A stretch of DNA of 64,000 nt from Escherichia coli (GTDB taxonomy: Bacteria; Pseudomonadota; Gammaproteobacteria; Enterobacterales; Enterobacteriaceae). The translations under genes were made by a program, and so were the position numbers. Numbering within the stretch: the first letter of the stretch is position 1; every line of letters starts with the position of its first letter. Under the pieces are notes generated by a model. The model was not told the DNA's origin. It saw only the letters and a list, made by a program, of their open reading frames with translations, and searched no databases. The DNA lies in NCBI GenBank assembly GCA_021307345.1, contig CP089930.1, forward strand, positions 248,001 to 312,000, written 5' to 3'. Below, piece by piece: positions 1 to 9,709 of this stretch.

Positions 1-1116
1 TTCCGGCGGCGTAATGCGAATGAAATCATGTCCCTCTTCTACTTCCGCACCGACTTTACGCAACTCTGTTGCCATCGCAAACAGGCGATCCGTCTCTTTT
101 ACGCGCCAGTTATAAATATTGCGCAGCGTGGTGGTGCCTTTCGCAAAAAGCGCCGTTGTAGCAATGGTCATCGCCGCATCGGGAATATGGTTCATATCCA
201 TATCGATGGCGTTCAGTTCACCATGCGTGCAGGAAATATAATCATCGCCCCAGCAAATGGTCGCGCCCATTTTTTCCAGCACATCAGCAAAGCGAATATC
301 ACCCTGCATACTGTTGCGTCCAATGCCGGTCACTTTTACAGTGCCGCCTTTGATTGCTGCTGCTGCCAGGAAGTAAGAAGCTGAAGATGCATCGCCTTCG
401 ACCAAATAAGTCCCCGGAGACTGATAAGACTGCCCGCCTTTTACGACAAATTGTTGATAGTGCTGATTTTCAATTTCAACACCAAACGTCTTCATCAGGT
501 TGAGCGTGATGTCGATATAAGGTTTAGAAACCAGATCACCTTTAATACGAATAACCGTATCTTCCGACGCAAGCGGCGCGGTCATTAACAGTGCGGTGAG
601 GAACTGGCTGGAAACGGAGCCATCGACTTCTACGTTGCCCCCCACAAAACCCCCCTGTAAACGCAGCGGTGGGTAATTCTCTTGTTCCAGGTAAGTAATT
701 TTCGCCCCGCCCTGGAGCAGCGCATCCACCAGATGACCAATCGGGCGCTCTTTCATGCGAGGCTCACCCGTCAGGACAATATCATTGCTTCCCAGACAAA
801 GTGCCGCCGCCAGCGGACGCATCGCTGTTCCCGCATTACCCAGGAACAACTCCAGCGCATTTTCCGCATGTAATGGACCGCCGTTACCGATGATTTCGCA
901 GCGCGTACGATCGGCAGAAAGCGTATAGCTCACTCCCAATGCCTGCAACGCATTCAGCATATGACGAACATCATCGCTATCCAGCAGATTGGTTAATACT
1001 GTTTTGCCGTGTGCTAATGCCGCCAGCAATAAAGCGCGGTTAGAAACGCTCTTGGAACCAGGCAGATTAATAGTGCCATCGACACGGGCGATGGGGTGTA
1101 ACGTCAGGGATTCCAT
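1..1116 (-). CDS. aroA: 5-enolpyruvylshikimate-3-phosphate synthase, 3' end outside the window
   Basis: EPSP synthase joins shikimate-3-phosphate and phosphoenolpyruvate in the cytoplasmic shikimate pathway to chorismate. The reading frame starts at the ATG complementary to 1114-1116, giving [20 protein letters not shown], and stays open to base 1. That is 372 codons of a family-typical length near 427, so about 55 C-terminal residues are missing because the window ends, not because the gene is broken. The substrate-binding [15 protein letters not shown] stretch is visible near the N terminus. It is the second gene of a serC-aroA operon, 70 bp downstream of serC, with a hairpin and T-run between the two. 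Identification is secure from sequence and context. Confidence 0.97.
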   Translation of the reverse strand, partial: MESLTLHPIARVDGTINLPGSKSVSNRALLLAALAHGKTVLTNLLDSDDVRHMLNALQALGVSYTLSADRTRCEIIGNGGPLHAENALELFLGNAGTAMRPLAAALCLGSNDIVLTGEPRMKERPIGHLVDALLQGGAKITYLEQENYPPLRLQGGFVGGNVEVDGSVSSQFLTALLMTAPLASEDTVIRIKGDLVSKPYIDITLNLMKTFGVEIENQHYQQFVVKGGQSYQSPGTYLVEGDASSASYFLAAAAIKGGTVKVTGIGRNSMQGDIRFADVLEKMGATICWGDDYISCTHGELNAIDMDMNHIPDAAMTIATTALFAKGTTTLRNIYNWRVKETDRLFAMATELRKVGAEVEEGHDFIRITPPE

Positions 1117-1141
1117 GAACTCAACTCTCTACAACCGAAAT

Positions 1142-1167
1142 AAAAACCCCACAGTCTGGCTGTGGGG
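1142..1167 (-). terminator. Intercistronic hairpin between serC and aroA
   Basis: Read on the minus strand, an 8-bp perfect stem (CCCCACAG with CTGTGGGG) closes a 5-nt loop and is followed by five T residues. It has the form of an intrinsic terminator placed inside the serC-aroA operon, so it probably attenuates read-through and sets aroA expression below serC. Confidence 0.8.
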
Positions 1168-1186
1168 ATTAAGCAAATTTTAGGCA

Positions 1187-2275
1187 TTAGCCATGACGAC
1201 GTTCGAACTCAACCATGAAATCTGTCAAAGCTTTAACGCCTTCCAGCGGCATCGCGTTATAAATAGAAGCGCGCATTCCGCCGACTACACGGTGACCTTT
1301 CAGCGCATGAAGACCAGCGGCAAAAGACTCTTCGAGGAACAGCTTGTCAAGCGCACTATCTGCTAACTGGAACGGCACATTCATCCGCGAACGGTTAGCT
1401 TTCGCCACATCATTACGGTAGAAATCGCTGTTATCAATCACGCCATACAGCAGTTCTGCTTTTTGCTGATTGATATTATCCATTGCAGCCACGCCACCGT
1501 TCGCTTTTAGCCATTTGAAGACCAGGCCAGATAAATACCAGGCAAATGTTGGCGGCGTATTAAACATGGAGTCGTTATCGTTGAGGATGGAATAATCCAG
1601 AATCGACGGGCAGGCGATATTTGCTTTACCCAGCAAATCTTCGCGAACAATAACGATCGTCAGGCCAGCCGGGCCGATATTTTTCTGCGCGCCAGCGTAA
1701 ATCACGCCATAACGGCTGACATCAATCGGGCGGGAAAGAATCGTTGAAGAAAAGTCGGCAGCGACCACCACATCTTTGCCGAAGTCTGGCGTTTCGTCGA
1801 TGGCGATACCGTCGATGGTTTCATTCGGGCAGTAATGCATATAAGCAGCATTATCTGAGAGTTGCCATTCACGCATTGGCTTAACCGCGCGCAGGCCATC
1901 AACAGTCACTTTGGCGTCAAACACATTTGGCGTGCAGTATTTTTTCGCTTCTTTGATGGCGCTTGCCGCCCAGTAGCCGGCATCAACATAATCTGCGGTG
2001 GTTTTATCACCAAGAATATTCAGAGGTACAGCAGCAAACTGACCGCGACCGCCGCCGTGACAGAATAATACTTTGTAATTGGAGGGGACGTTAAGAAGAT
2101 CGCGAAAATCCTTCTCGGCTTCCTCTGCAACCTGAATGAATTCTTTGCCACGGTGGCTCACTTCCATCACCGACGTGCCAAGACCGTTCCAGTCGCGCAG
2201 TTCCTGTTGAGCCTGTTTAAGCACCTCTGCCGGTAGCATTGCCGGACCAGAACTAAAATTGAAGATTTGAGCCAT
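1187..2275 (-). CDS. serC: Phosphoserine/phosphohydroxythreonine aminotransferase
   Basis: This PLP enzyme transaminates 3-phosphohydroxypyruvate to phosphoserine in serine synthesis and also acts in pyridoxal phosphate synthesis. The 362-residue product ([15 protein letters not shown]...) has the usual length. The segment [14 protein letters not shown] holds the PLP-binding lysine, and [12 protein letters not shown] near residue 75 contributes to the phosphate pocket. It is the first gene of the serC-aroA operon. The gap of about 200 bp to ycaP should hold its promoter; Lrp and CRP control is known for the E. coli operon, but I did not find clear boxes here. Confidence 0.98.
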   Translation of the reverse strand: MAQIFNFSSGPAMLPAEVLKQAQQELRDWNGLGTSVMEVSHRGKEFIQVAEEAEKDFRDLLNVPSNYKVLFCHGGGRGQFAAVPLNILGDKTTADYVDAGYWAASAIKEAKKYCTPNVFDAKVTVDGLRAVKPMREWQLSDNAAYMHYCPNETIDGIAIDETPDFGKDVVVAADFSSTILSRPIDVSRYGVIYAGAQKNIGPAGLTIVIVREDLLGKANIACPSILDYSILNDNDSMFNTPPTFAWYLSGLVFKWLKANGGVAAMDNINQQKAELLYGVIDNSDFYRNDVAKANRSRMNVPFQLADSALDKLFLEESFAAGLHALKGHRVVGGMRASIYNAMPLEGVKALTDFMVEFERRHG

Positions 2276-2472
2276 TTCCCCTCACCACGTTGCGTTGCTA
2301 TTAACCCCGGTCAATCGATTGCGACCGCAGGTAATACGTTATTCCTGTGGCTATCGGTTTTATCATTCAGTGACACGCATCGCAATGGGTAAAACCGTTG
2401 AGAGCCAAAATGCGGTACGCGTCACACAATAGAAAATCTCGGATTATTGGAAAAAAACCGATATTTTTGCTG

Positions 2473-3165
2473 TCAGGTCACTCGTTTTGCCCGACTTGCC
2501 TTCGTCCATTCTGGATTTGCACAGCGCGGACATAATTGTTTTTCACCCGCCTTCATGTGAATGATTTCACTGCAACGGATGCAGGCATAGTCCGCCGACT
2601 CCGGCACCACTTTATAACGCTGGGTACAATCACTGGGTAAAATAAGTAACCCCGGCTTCACCTTGTCATCTTCAAAGAAATAGACGCTGATTTGCCCGTT
2701 GGTTTCGAGAATCGCCAGACGTACTTGCCCCAACTGCTCTACACCGCGCAATCGTAGCTCCATAAAGAACTCAAATTCCGTCATGTTGGAGTTATTGAGT
2801 TTCGACCAGGCCAGTTCGCCATCTTCAATAATGACAACCGGCTTGCCCTCCAGCAGATCTTCCAGTTTCTCACTGTGCGCCATCAGCCACATCACAAGGC
2901 GGTATAACAACGCCAGGGTAATGAAGACGATAAGCACCGGGATCATCGGCACATCGTCGTAAAACGCCACATCCCCTGCTGCCGACCCCAGTGTCAGAAT
3001 GATTAACACTTCAAACAGCGACATTTGCCGCACTCCACGCCTACCTGTCATTTTAAGAAACAGAAAGACCAGTACAAAGGTATAGAGACTGCGTAGAGCG
3101 ACTTCGCCAAGAAAATCCAGCGGCACTTTATCGAATGCCATACGGTGGAGATCGAACGCCTTCAT
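2473..3165 (-). CDS. ycaP: YcaP inner-membrane protein of the DUF421/YetF family
   Basis: A 230-residue protein of unknown role. The N-terminal third has three hydrophobic segments (about residues 22-42, 50-68 and 72-94), followed by a cytoplasmic YetF-like domain with EDGELAWSKLNNSNMTEFEF. The C terminus carries two CxxC pairs (CIRC and CPRC, 14 residues apart) in a zinc-ribbon arrangement. It stands alone on the minus strand and is divergent from ycaO. Length and sequence match the E. coli K-12 protein as I recall it. No biochemical function is assigned here. Confidence 0.93.
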   Translation of the reverse strand: MKAFDLHRMAFDKVPLDFLGEVALRSLYTFVLVFLFLKMTGRRGVRQMSLFEVLIILTLGSAAGDVAFYDDVPMIPVLIVFITLALLYRLVMWLMAHSEKLEDLLEGKPVVIIEDGELAWSKLNNSNMTEFEFFMELRLRGVEQLGQVRLAILETNGQISVYFFEDDKVKPGLLILPSDCTQRYKVVPESADYACIRCSEIIHMKAGEKQLCPRCANPEWTKASRAKRVT

Positions 3166-3294
3166 TTTTATGCTCTTATCGTAATTTATCCGCTAAAAGC
3201 ATAGTCAACAGTTCACCGGCGTGGCGGCGGTGATAGCGCCTTTGAGATAAAACCCGTATTATTGCGCGCTTTCCGTACGACTAAAGTGATTTTC

Positions 3295-5055
3295 ATGACA
3301 CAAACATTTATCCCCGGCAAAGATGCCGCCCTGGAAGATTCCATCGCTCGCTTCCAGCAAAAACTCTCCGACCTCGGTTTTCAGATTGAAGAAGCTTCCT
3401 GGCTGAATCCGGTGCCTAACGTCTGGTCTGTACATATTCGCGACAAAGAGTGCGCGCTGTGTTTTACCAACGGTAAAGGCGCAACCAAAAAAGCGGCGCT
3501 GGCTTCTGCTCTGGGTGAATATTTCGAGCGTCTCTCAACCAACTACTTTTTTGCTGATTTCTGGCTGGGCGAAACTATCGCCAACGGTCCGTTCGTCCAT
3601 TATCCCAACGAAAAATGGTTTCCACTAACCGAAAACGACGATGTGCCGGAAGGCCTGCTTGATGACCGTCTGCGCGCATTTTACGACCCGGAAAATGAAT
3701 TGACCGGCAGTATGCTGATTGATCTGCAATCAGGTAATGACGATCGCGGTATATGTGGCCTGCCGTTTACGCGCCAGTCTGACAATCAGACCGTCTATAT
3801 TCCGATGAATATTATCGGTAACCTGTACGTTTCCAATGGTATGTCCGCTGGCAATACCCGCAACGAGGCGCGCGTTCAGGGGTTGTCCGAAGTTTTCGAA
3901 CGCTACGTGAAAAACCGCATTATTGCTGAAAGCATCAGCTTGCCGGAGATCCCGGCAGAGGTACTTGCGCGTTATCCGGCTGTAGTTGAAGCGATCGAAA
4001 CACTGGAAGCGGAAGGTTTCCCAATCTTTGCTTATGACGGCTCGCTTGGCGGTCAGTATCCAGTGATCTGCGTCGTACTGTTCAACCCGACCAATGGCAC
4101 TTGTTTTGCCTCCTTCGGCGCGCATCCTGATTTTGGCGTTGCACTGGAACGTACCGTGACCGAGCTGCTGCAGGGTCGTGGCCTGAAAGATCTGGATGTG
4201 TTTACTCCGCCGACCTTCGATGATGAAGAAGTCGCCGAACATACTAACCTCGAAACGCACTTTATCGATTCCAGCGGTTTGATCTCCTGGGATCTTTTCA
4301 AACAAGATGCCGATTATCCGTTTGTGGACTGGAATTTCTCTGGCACCACTGAAGAAGAGTTTGCCACGCTGATGGCTATCTTCAACAAAGAGGATAAAGA
4401 AGTTTATATTGCCGATTACGAGCATCTGGGCGTTTATGCTTGCCGCATTATCGTGCCGGGTATGTCCGATATTTATCCGGCGGAAGATCTGTGGCTGGCA
4501 AATAACAGTATGGGCAGCCATTTACGTGAAACGATTCTTTCGTTGCCAGGCAGTGAGTGGGAAAAAGAAGATTACCTTAACCTCATCGAACAACTGGATG
4601 AAGAAGGTTTTGATGACTTTACCCGCGTGCGTGAGCTGTTAGGTCTAGCGACCGGGTCAGATAACGGTTGGTATACCCTGCGTATCGGTGAATTAAAAGC
4701 AATGCTGGCACTGGCTGGCGGCGATCTGGAACAAGCTCTGGTCTGGACTGAATGGACGATGGAATTTAACTCATCGGTGTTCAGTCCGGAACGCGCCAAC
4801 TATTATCGCTGCCTGCAAACATTGTTATTACTGGCGCAGGAAGAAGATCGCCAGCCGCTGCAATATCTGAATGCCTTCGTTCGTATGTACGGCGCAGACG
4901 CGGTAGAAGCGGCCAGTGCGGCAATGAGTGGCGAAGCGGCGTTTTATGGCCTGCAACCGGTAGATAACGATCTACACGCGTTTGCTGCGCATCAGTCGCT
5001 GTTAAAAGCCTACGAAAAGCTGCAGCGTGCCAAAGCGGCATTCTGGGCAAAATAA
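3295..5055 (+). CDS. ycaO: YcaO-domain ATPase, ribosomal protein S12 methylthiolation accessory factor
   Basis: YcaO-family enzymes use ATP to activate peptide amides. The E. coli founding member is linked to beta-methylthiolation of ribosomal protein S12 with RimO, although its exact reaction is not settled. The frame is open from 3262, but MTQTFIPGKDAAL at 3295 gives the usual 586 residues, so this start is chosen. The catalytic YcaO domain covers about residues 1-400, with the ATP-site motifs KGATKKAALASALGEYFER and SNGMSAGNTRNEARVQGLSE. A TPR-like C-terminal part follows. The gene is monocistronic, upstream of and separate from the focA-pfl operon. Confidence 0.96.
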   Translation: MTQTFIPGKDAALEDSIARFQQKLSDLGFQIEEASWLNPVPNVWSVHIRDKECALCFTNGKGATKKAALASALGEYFERLSTNYFFADFWLGETIANGPFVHYPNEKWFPLTENDDVPEGLLDDRLRAFYDPENELTGSMLIDLQSGNDDRGICGLPFTRQSDNQTVYIPMNIIGNLYVSNGMSAGNTRNEARVQGLSEVFERYVKNRIIAESISLPEIPAEVLARYPAVVEAIETLEAEGFPIFAYDGSLGGQYPVICVVLFNPTNGTCFASFGAHPDFGVALERTVTELLQGRGLKDLDVFTPPTFDDEEVAEHTNLETHFIDSSGLISWDLFKQDADYPFVDWNFSGTTEEEFATLMAIFNKEDKEVYIADYEHLGVYACRIIVPGMSDIYPAEDLWLANNSMGSHLRETILSLPGSEWEKEDYLNLIEQLDEEGFDDFTRVRELLGLATGSDNGWYTLRIGELKAMLALAGGDLEQALVWTEWTMEFNSSVFSPERANYYRCLQTLLLLAQEEDRQPLQYLNAFVRMYGADAVEAASAAMSGEAAFYGLQPVDNDLHAFAAHQSLLKAYEKLQRAKAAFWAK

Positions 5056-5460
5056 AATCAAATAGCCTACGCAATGTAGGCTTAATGATTCGGCTGAGTT
5101 ATATTACGGGGCGTTTTTTTAATGCCCCGCTTTACATATATTTGCATTAATAAAATAATTGTAATTATAAAGTTAAATATCGGTAATTTGTATTTAGTAA
5201 ATACGATCGATATTGTTACTTTATTTGTCTGATGCTCCCTTTTAATTAACTGTTTTAGCGGAGGATGTGGAAAAAATTCAACTCATTTGTTAATTTTTAA
5301 AATTTATTTTTATTTGGATAATCAAATATTTACTCCGTATTTGCATAAAAACCATGCGAGTTACGGGCCTATAAGCCAGGCGAGATATGATCTATATCAA
5401 TTTCTCATCTATAATGCTTTGTTAGTATCTCGTCGCCGACTTAATAAAGAGAGAGTTAGT
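5056..5460 (+). promoter_or_regulatory. ycaO-focA intergenic region with hairpins and a pfl-operon promoter
   Basis: This 405-bp gap holds a stem AGCCTAC/GTAGGCT at 5064-5082 just after ycaO and a second stem CGGGGC/GCCCCG at 5107-5129. Nearer focA is a perfect -10 hexamer TATAAT at 5410-5415. A near-palindrome at 5387-5400 reads TTGATATAGATCAT on the minus strand and matches the FNR consensus in 9 of 10 positions. It overlaps the expected -35 position, which is unusual for FNR activation, so the operator call is tentative. The E. coli pfl region is known to have several promoters under FNR and ArcA control. Confidence 0.6.
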
Positions 5461-6318
5461 GTGAAAGCTGACAACCCTTTTGATCTTTTACTTCCTGCAG
5501 CAATGGCCAAAGTGGCCGAAGAGGCAGGTGTCTATAAAGCAACGAAACATCCGCTTAAGACTTTCTATCTGGCGATTACCGCCGGTGTTTTCATCTCAAT
5601 CGCATTCGTCTTCTATATCACAGCAACTACTGGCACAGGCACAATGCCCTTTGGCATGGCTAAACTGGTTGGCGGCATTTGCTTCTCTCTGGGGCTGATT
5701 CTTTGTGTTGTCTGCGGAGCCGATCTCTTTACTTCTACAGTGTTGATTGTTGTTGCCAAGGCGAGTGGGCGCATCACCTGGGGTCAGTTAGCGAAAAACT
5801 GGCTGAACGTCTATTTTGGCAACCTGGTCGGCGCGTTGTTATTTGTGCTTTTAATGTGGCTTTCCGGCGAGTATATGACCGCCAATGGTCAATGGGGACT
5901 TAACGTCCTACAAACCGCCGACCACAAAGTACACCATACTTTTATTGAGGCTGTCTGCCTCGGTATCCTGGCTAACCTGATGGTATGCCTGGCGGTATGG
6001 ATGAGCTATTCTGGCCGCAGCCTGATGGACAAAGCGTTTATCATGGTGCTGCCGGTCGCGATGTTTGTTGCCAGCGGTTTTGAGCACAGTATCGCAAACA
6101 TGTTTATGATCCCGATGGGTATTGTAATCCGCGACTTCGCATCTCCGGAATTCTGGACCGCTGTCGGTTCTGCACCGGAAAATTTTTCTCACCTGACCGT
6201 GATGAACTTCATCACTGATAACCTGATTCCGGTTACGATCGGTAATATTATCGGCGGTGGTTTGTTGGTTGGGTTGACATACTGGGTCATTTACCTGCGT
6301 GAAAACGACAGCCATTAA
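5461..6318 (+). CDS. focA: Formate channel FocA
   Basis: FocA is a pentameric FNT-family channel that moves formate across the inner membrane during mixed-acid fermentation. The frame is open from 5287, but the GTG at 5461 gives MKADNPFDLLLPAAMAKVAE and the usual 285 residues, with AGAGAGAGTTA upstream, so that start is chosen. Six hydrophobic helices are visible. The gating loop region and the conserved pore histidine in VASGFEHSIANM are present. It is the first gene of focA-pflB, with pflB starting 54 bp downstream, consistent with coupled production and export of formate. Confidence 0.97.
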   Translation: MKADNPFDLLLPAAMAKVAEEAGVYKATKHPLKTFYLAITAGVFISIAFVFYITATTGTGTMPFGMAKLVGGICFSLGLILCVVCGADLFTSTVLIVVAKASGRITWGQLAKNWLNVYFGNLVGALLFVLLMWLSGEYMTANGQWGLNVLQTADHKVHHTFIEAVCLGILANLMVCLAVWMSYSGRSLMDKAFIMVLPVAMFVASGFEHSIANMFMIPMGIVIRDFASPEFWTAVGSAPENFSHLTVMNFITDNLIPVTIGNIIGGGLLVGLTYWVIYLRENDSH

Positions 6319-6372
6319 TGGTTGTCGAAGTACGCAGTAAATAAAAAATCCACTTAAGAAGGTAGGTGTTAC

Positions 6373-8655
6373 ATGTCCGAGCTTAATGAAAAGTTAGCCA
6401 CAGCCTGGGAAGGTTTTACCAAAGGTGACTGGCAGAATGAAGTAAACGTCCGTGACTTCATTCAGAAAAACTACACTCCGTACGAGGGTGACGAGTCCTT
6501 CCTGGCTGGTGCTACTGAAGCGACCACCACCCTGTGGGACAAAGTAATGGAAGGCGTTAAACTGGAAAACCGCACTCACGCGCCAGTTGACTTTGACACC
6601 GCTGTTGCTTCCACCATCACTTCTCACGACGCTGGCTACATCAACAAGCAGCTTGAGAAAATCGTTGGTCTGCAGACTGAAGCTCCGCTGAAACGTGCTC
6701 TTATCCCGTTCGGTGGTATCAAAATGATCGAAGGTTCCTGCAAAGCGTACAACCGCGAACTGGATCCGATGATCAAAAAAATCTTCACTGAATACCGTAA
6801 AACTCACAACCAGGGCGTGTTCGACGTTTACACTCCGGACATCCTGCGTTGCCGTAAATCCGGTGTTCTGACCGGCCTGCCAGATGCTTATGGCCGTGGT
6901 CGTATCATCGGTGACTACCGTCGCGTTGCGCTGTACGGTATCGACTACCTGATGAAAGACAAACTGGCACAGTTCACCTCTCTGCAGGCTGATCTGGAAA
7001 ACGGCGTAAACCTGGAACAGACCATCCGTCTGCGCGAAGAAATCGCTGAACAGCACCGCGCTCTGGGTCAGATGAAAGAAATGGCTGCTAAATACGGCTA
7101 CGACATCTCTGGTCCGGCTACCAACGCTCAGGAAGCTATCCAGTGGACTTACTTCGGCTACCTGGCTGCTGTTAAGTCTCAGAACGGTGCTGCAATGTCC
7201 TTCGGTCGTACCTCCACCTTCCTGGATGTGTACATCGAACGTGACCTGAAAGCTGGCAAGATCACCGAACAAGAAGCGCAGGAAATGGTTGACCACCTGG
7301 TCATGAAACTGCGTATGGTTCGCTTCCTGCGTACTCCGGAGTACGATGAACTGTTCTCTGGCGACCCGATCTGGGCAACCGAATCTATCGGTGGTATGGG
7401 CCTCGACGGTCGTACCCTGGTTACCAAAAACAGCTTCCGTTTCCTGAACACCCTGTACACCATGGGTCCGTCTCCGGAACCGAACATGACCATTCTGTGG
7501 TCTGAAAAACTGCCGCTGAACTTCAAGAAATTCGCCGCTAAAGTGTCCATCGACACCTCTTCTCTGCAGTATGAGAACGATGACCTGATGCGTCCGGACT
7601 TCAACAACGATGACTACGCTATCGCTTGCTGCGTAAGCCCGATGATCGTTGGTAAACAAATGCAGTTCTTCGGTGCGCGTGCAAACCTGGCGAAAACCAT
7701 GCTGTACGCAATCAACGGCGGCGTTGACGAAAAACTGAAAATGCAGGTTGGTCCGAAGTCTGAACCGATCAAAGGCGATCTCCTGAACTACGATGAAGTG
7801 ATGGAGCGCATGGATCACTTCATGGACTGGCTGGCTAAACAGTACATCACTGCACTGAACATCATCCACTACATGCACGACAAGTACAGCTACGAAGCCT
7901 CTCTGATGGCGCTGCACGACCGTGACGTTATCCGCACCATGGCGTGTGGTATCGCTGGTCTGTCCGTTGCTGCTGACTCCCTGTCTGCAATCAAATATGC
8001 GAAAGTTAAACCGATTCGTGACGAAGACGGTCTGGCTATCGACTTCGAAATCGAAGGCGAATACCCGCAGTTTGGTAACAACGATCCGCGTGTAGATGAC
8101 CTGGCTGTTGATCTGGTAGAACGTTTCATGAAGAAAATTCAGAAACTGCACACCTACCGTGACGCTATCCCGACTCAGTCTGTTCTGACCATCACTTCTA
8201 ACGTTGTGTATGGTAAGAAAACGGGTAACACCCCAGACGGTCGTCGTGCTGGCGCGCCGTTCGGACCAGGTGCTAACCCGATGCACGGTCGTGACCAGAA
8301 AGGTGCTGTAGCTTCTCTGACTTCCGTTGCTAAACTGCCGTTCGCCTACGCTAAAGATGGTATCTCCTACACCTTCTCTATCGTTCCGAACGCACTGGGT
8401 AAAGACGACGAAGTTCGTAAGACTAACCTGGCAGGTCTGATGGATGGTTACTTCCACCACGAAGCGTCCATCGAAGGTGGTCAGCACCTGAACGTTAACG
8501 TGATGAACCGTGAAATGCTGCTCGACGCGATGGAAAACCCGGAAAAATATCCGCAGCTGACCATCCGTGTATCTGGCTACGCAGTACGTTTCAACTCGCT
8601 GACTAAAGAACAGCAGCAGGACGTTATTACTCGTACCTTCACTCAGTCTATGTAA
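6373..8655 (+). CDS. pflB: Formate acetyltransferase 1 (pyruvate formate-lyase)
   Basis: PflB is a cytoplasmic glycyl-radical enzyme that converts pyruvate and CoA to acetyl-CoA and formate under anaerobiosis. The 760-residue product has the adjacent active-site cysteines in [11 protein letters not shown] (about residues 418-419) and the C-terminal radical loop RVSGYAVRF, whose glycine is activated by PflA. Codon use is strongly biased (CTG, CGT, AAC), as expected for a very highly expressed protein. That bias also produces a long stop-free antisense frame that is not a gene. AAGAAGGTAGG precedes the ATG as ribosome binding site. Confidence 0.99.
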   Translation: MSELNEKLATAWEGFTKGDWQNEVNVRDFIQKNYTPYEGDESFLAGATEATTTLWDKVMEGVKLENRTHAPVDFDTAVASTITSHDAGYINKQLEKIVGLQTEAPLKRALIPFGGIKMIEGSCKAYNRELDPMIKKIFTEYRKTHNQGVFDVYTPDILRCRKSGVLTGLPDAYGRGRIIGDYRRVALYGIDYLMKDKLAQFTSLQADLENGVNLEQTIRLREEIAEQHRALGQMKEMAAKYGYDISGPATNAQEAIQWTYFGYLAAVKSQNGAAMSFGRTSTFLDVYIERDLKAGKITEQEAQEMVDHLVMKLRMVRFLRTPEYDELFSGDPIWATESIGGMGLDGRTLVTKNSFRFLNTLYTMGPSPEPNMTILWSEKLPLNFKKFAAKVSIDTSSLQYENDDLMRPDFNNDDYAIACCVSPMIVGKQMQFFGARANLAKTMLYAINGGVDEKLKMQVGPKSEPIKGDLLNYDEVMERMDHFMDWLAKQYITALNIIHYMHDKYSYEASLMALHDRDVIRTMACGIAGLSVAADSLSAIKYAKVKPIRDEDGLAIDFEIEGEYPQFGNNDPRVDDLAVDLVERFMKKIQKLHTYRDAIPTQSVLTITSNVVYGKKTGNTPDGRRAGAPFGPGANPMHGRDQKGAVASLTSVAKLPFAYAKDGISYTFSIVPNALGKDDEVRKTNLAGLMDGYFHHEASIEGGQHLNVNVMNREMLLDAMENPEKYPQLTIRVSGYAVRFNSLTKEQQQDVITRTFTQSM

Positions 8656-8694
8656 TTAGATTTGACTGAAATCGTACAGTAAAAAGCGTACAAT

Positions 8695-8723
8695 AAAGGC
8701 TCCACGAAAGTGGGGCCTTTTTT
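8695..8723 (+). terminator. Terminator after pflB
   Basis: AAAGGCTCCAC pairs with GTGGGGCCTTT across a GAAA tetraloop and is followed by further T residues. This strong intrinsic terminator separates the abundant pflB message from pflA, which starts 124 bp further on and would need read-through or its own promoter. Confidence 0.9.
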
Positions 8724-8846
8724 AGCAAGAGAGCCTTTTTTGTCAGCTATCTATACTTTAAGGTAACTGCCAAAACAGACTCGACGTAGCCTTCGAGCTG
8801 CGCACCAACACGGCCTCAGATGGGCCACATCTGGAGAAACACCGCA

Positions 8847-9587
8847 ATGTCAGTTATTGGTCGCATTCACTCCTTTGAATCCTGTGGAACCGTAGACGGT
8901 CCAGGTATTCGCTTTATCACCTTTTTCCAGGGCTGCCTGATGCGCTGCCTGTATTGTCATAACCGCGACACCTGGGACACGCATGGCGGTAAAGAAGTTA
9001 CCGTTGAAGATTTAATGAAGGAAGTGGTGACCTATCGCCACTTTATGAACGCTTCCGGCGGCGGCGTTACCGCATCCGGCGGTGAAGCAATCCTGCAAGC
9101 CGAGTTCGTTCGCGACTGGTTCCGCGCCTGCAAAAAAGAAGGCATTCATACCTGTCTCGACACTAACGGTTTTGTTCGTCGTTACGATCCAGTAATTGAT
9201 GAACTGCTGGAAGTGACCGACCTGGTAATGCTTGATCTCAAACAGATGAACGACGAAATCCACCAGAATCTGGTGGGCGTTTCCAACCATCGTACACTCG
9301 AGTTTGCTAAATATCTGGCGAACAAAAATGTGAAAGTCTGGATACGTTATGTCGTAGTACCTGGCTGGTCTGACGATGACGATTCAGCTCATCGCCTCGG
9401 TGAATTTACTCGCGATATGGGTAACGTCGAAAAAATCGAGCTCCTCCCCTACCATGAGTTAGGCAAACATAAGTGGGTGGCGATGGGCGAAGAGTACAAA
9501 CTCGACGGTGTGAAACCACCGAAAAAAGAAACCATGGAGCGCGTAAAAGGGATTCTTGAGCAATATGGTCATAAGGTGATGTTCTAA
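8847..9587 (+). CDS. pflA: Pyruvate formate-lyase 1-activating enzyme
   Basis: This radical SAM protein puts the glycyl radical on PflB. The CxxxCxxC iron-sulfur motif is visible in [11 protein letters not shown], near residues 30-37, followed by the GGE-type SAM-binding motif in [10 protein letters not shown]. The frame is open from 8820, but [20 protein letters not shown] at 8847 gives the usual 246 residues. It is downstream of pflB on the same strand and is the last gene before the accessory operon that starts, convergently, at 9710. Confidence 0.98.
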   Translation: MSVIGRIHSFESCGTVDGPGIRFITFFQGCLMRCLYCHNRDTWDTHGGKEVTVEDLMKEVVTYRHFMNASGGGVTASGGEAILQAEFVRDWFRACKKEGIHTCLDTNGFVRRYDPVIDELLEVTDLVMLDLKQMNDEIHQNLVGVSNHRTLEFAKYLANKNVKVWIRYVVVPGWSDDDDSAHRLGEFTRDMGNVEKIELLPYHELGKHKWVAMGEEYKLDGVKPPKKETMERVKGILEQYGHKVMF

Positions 9588-9629
9588 AACATCATATTTC
9601 GACCTGGGGCCCTTCCTTTAGTAGTAATG

Positions 9630-9669
9630 AGTAAATCAGCGTTGAGAACATGCTCGACGCTGATTTACT
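9630..9669. terminator. Long inverted repeat at the pflA / accessory-operon boundary
   Basis: AGTAAATCAGCG pairs with CGCTGATTTACT around TTGAG...CTCGA, giving an almost perfect stem of about 17 bp with a 6-nt loop. No T-run follows directly on the plus strand (GGACTTAATTT). It lies between the convergent pflA and bcsC-like genes and may end transcription from both sides. It also marks the edge where the gene content departs from K-12. Confidence 0.6.
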
Positions 9670-9709
9670 GGACTTAATTTCCGAGATTTAACCTTCTGAT
9701 TCTACCTCG

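Noticed and set aside
3730-4521. A 263-codon antisense frame within ycaO
   Set aside because: Shadow of a conserved gene; no ribosome site or family resemblance.
6394-8487. A 697-codon open frame antisense to pflB
   Set aside because: It is fully inside a highly expressed conserved gene with biased codons, which removes stops from the opposite strand; the translation has no recognisable domain.
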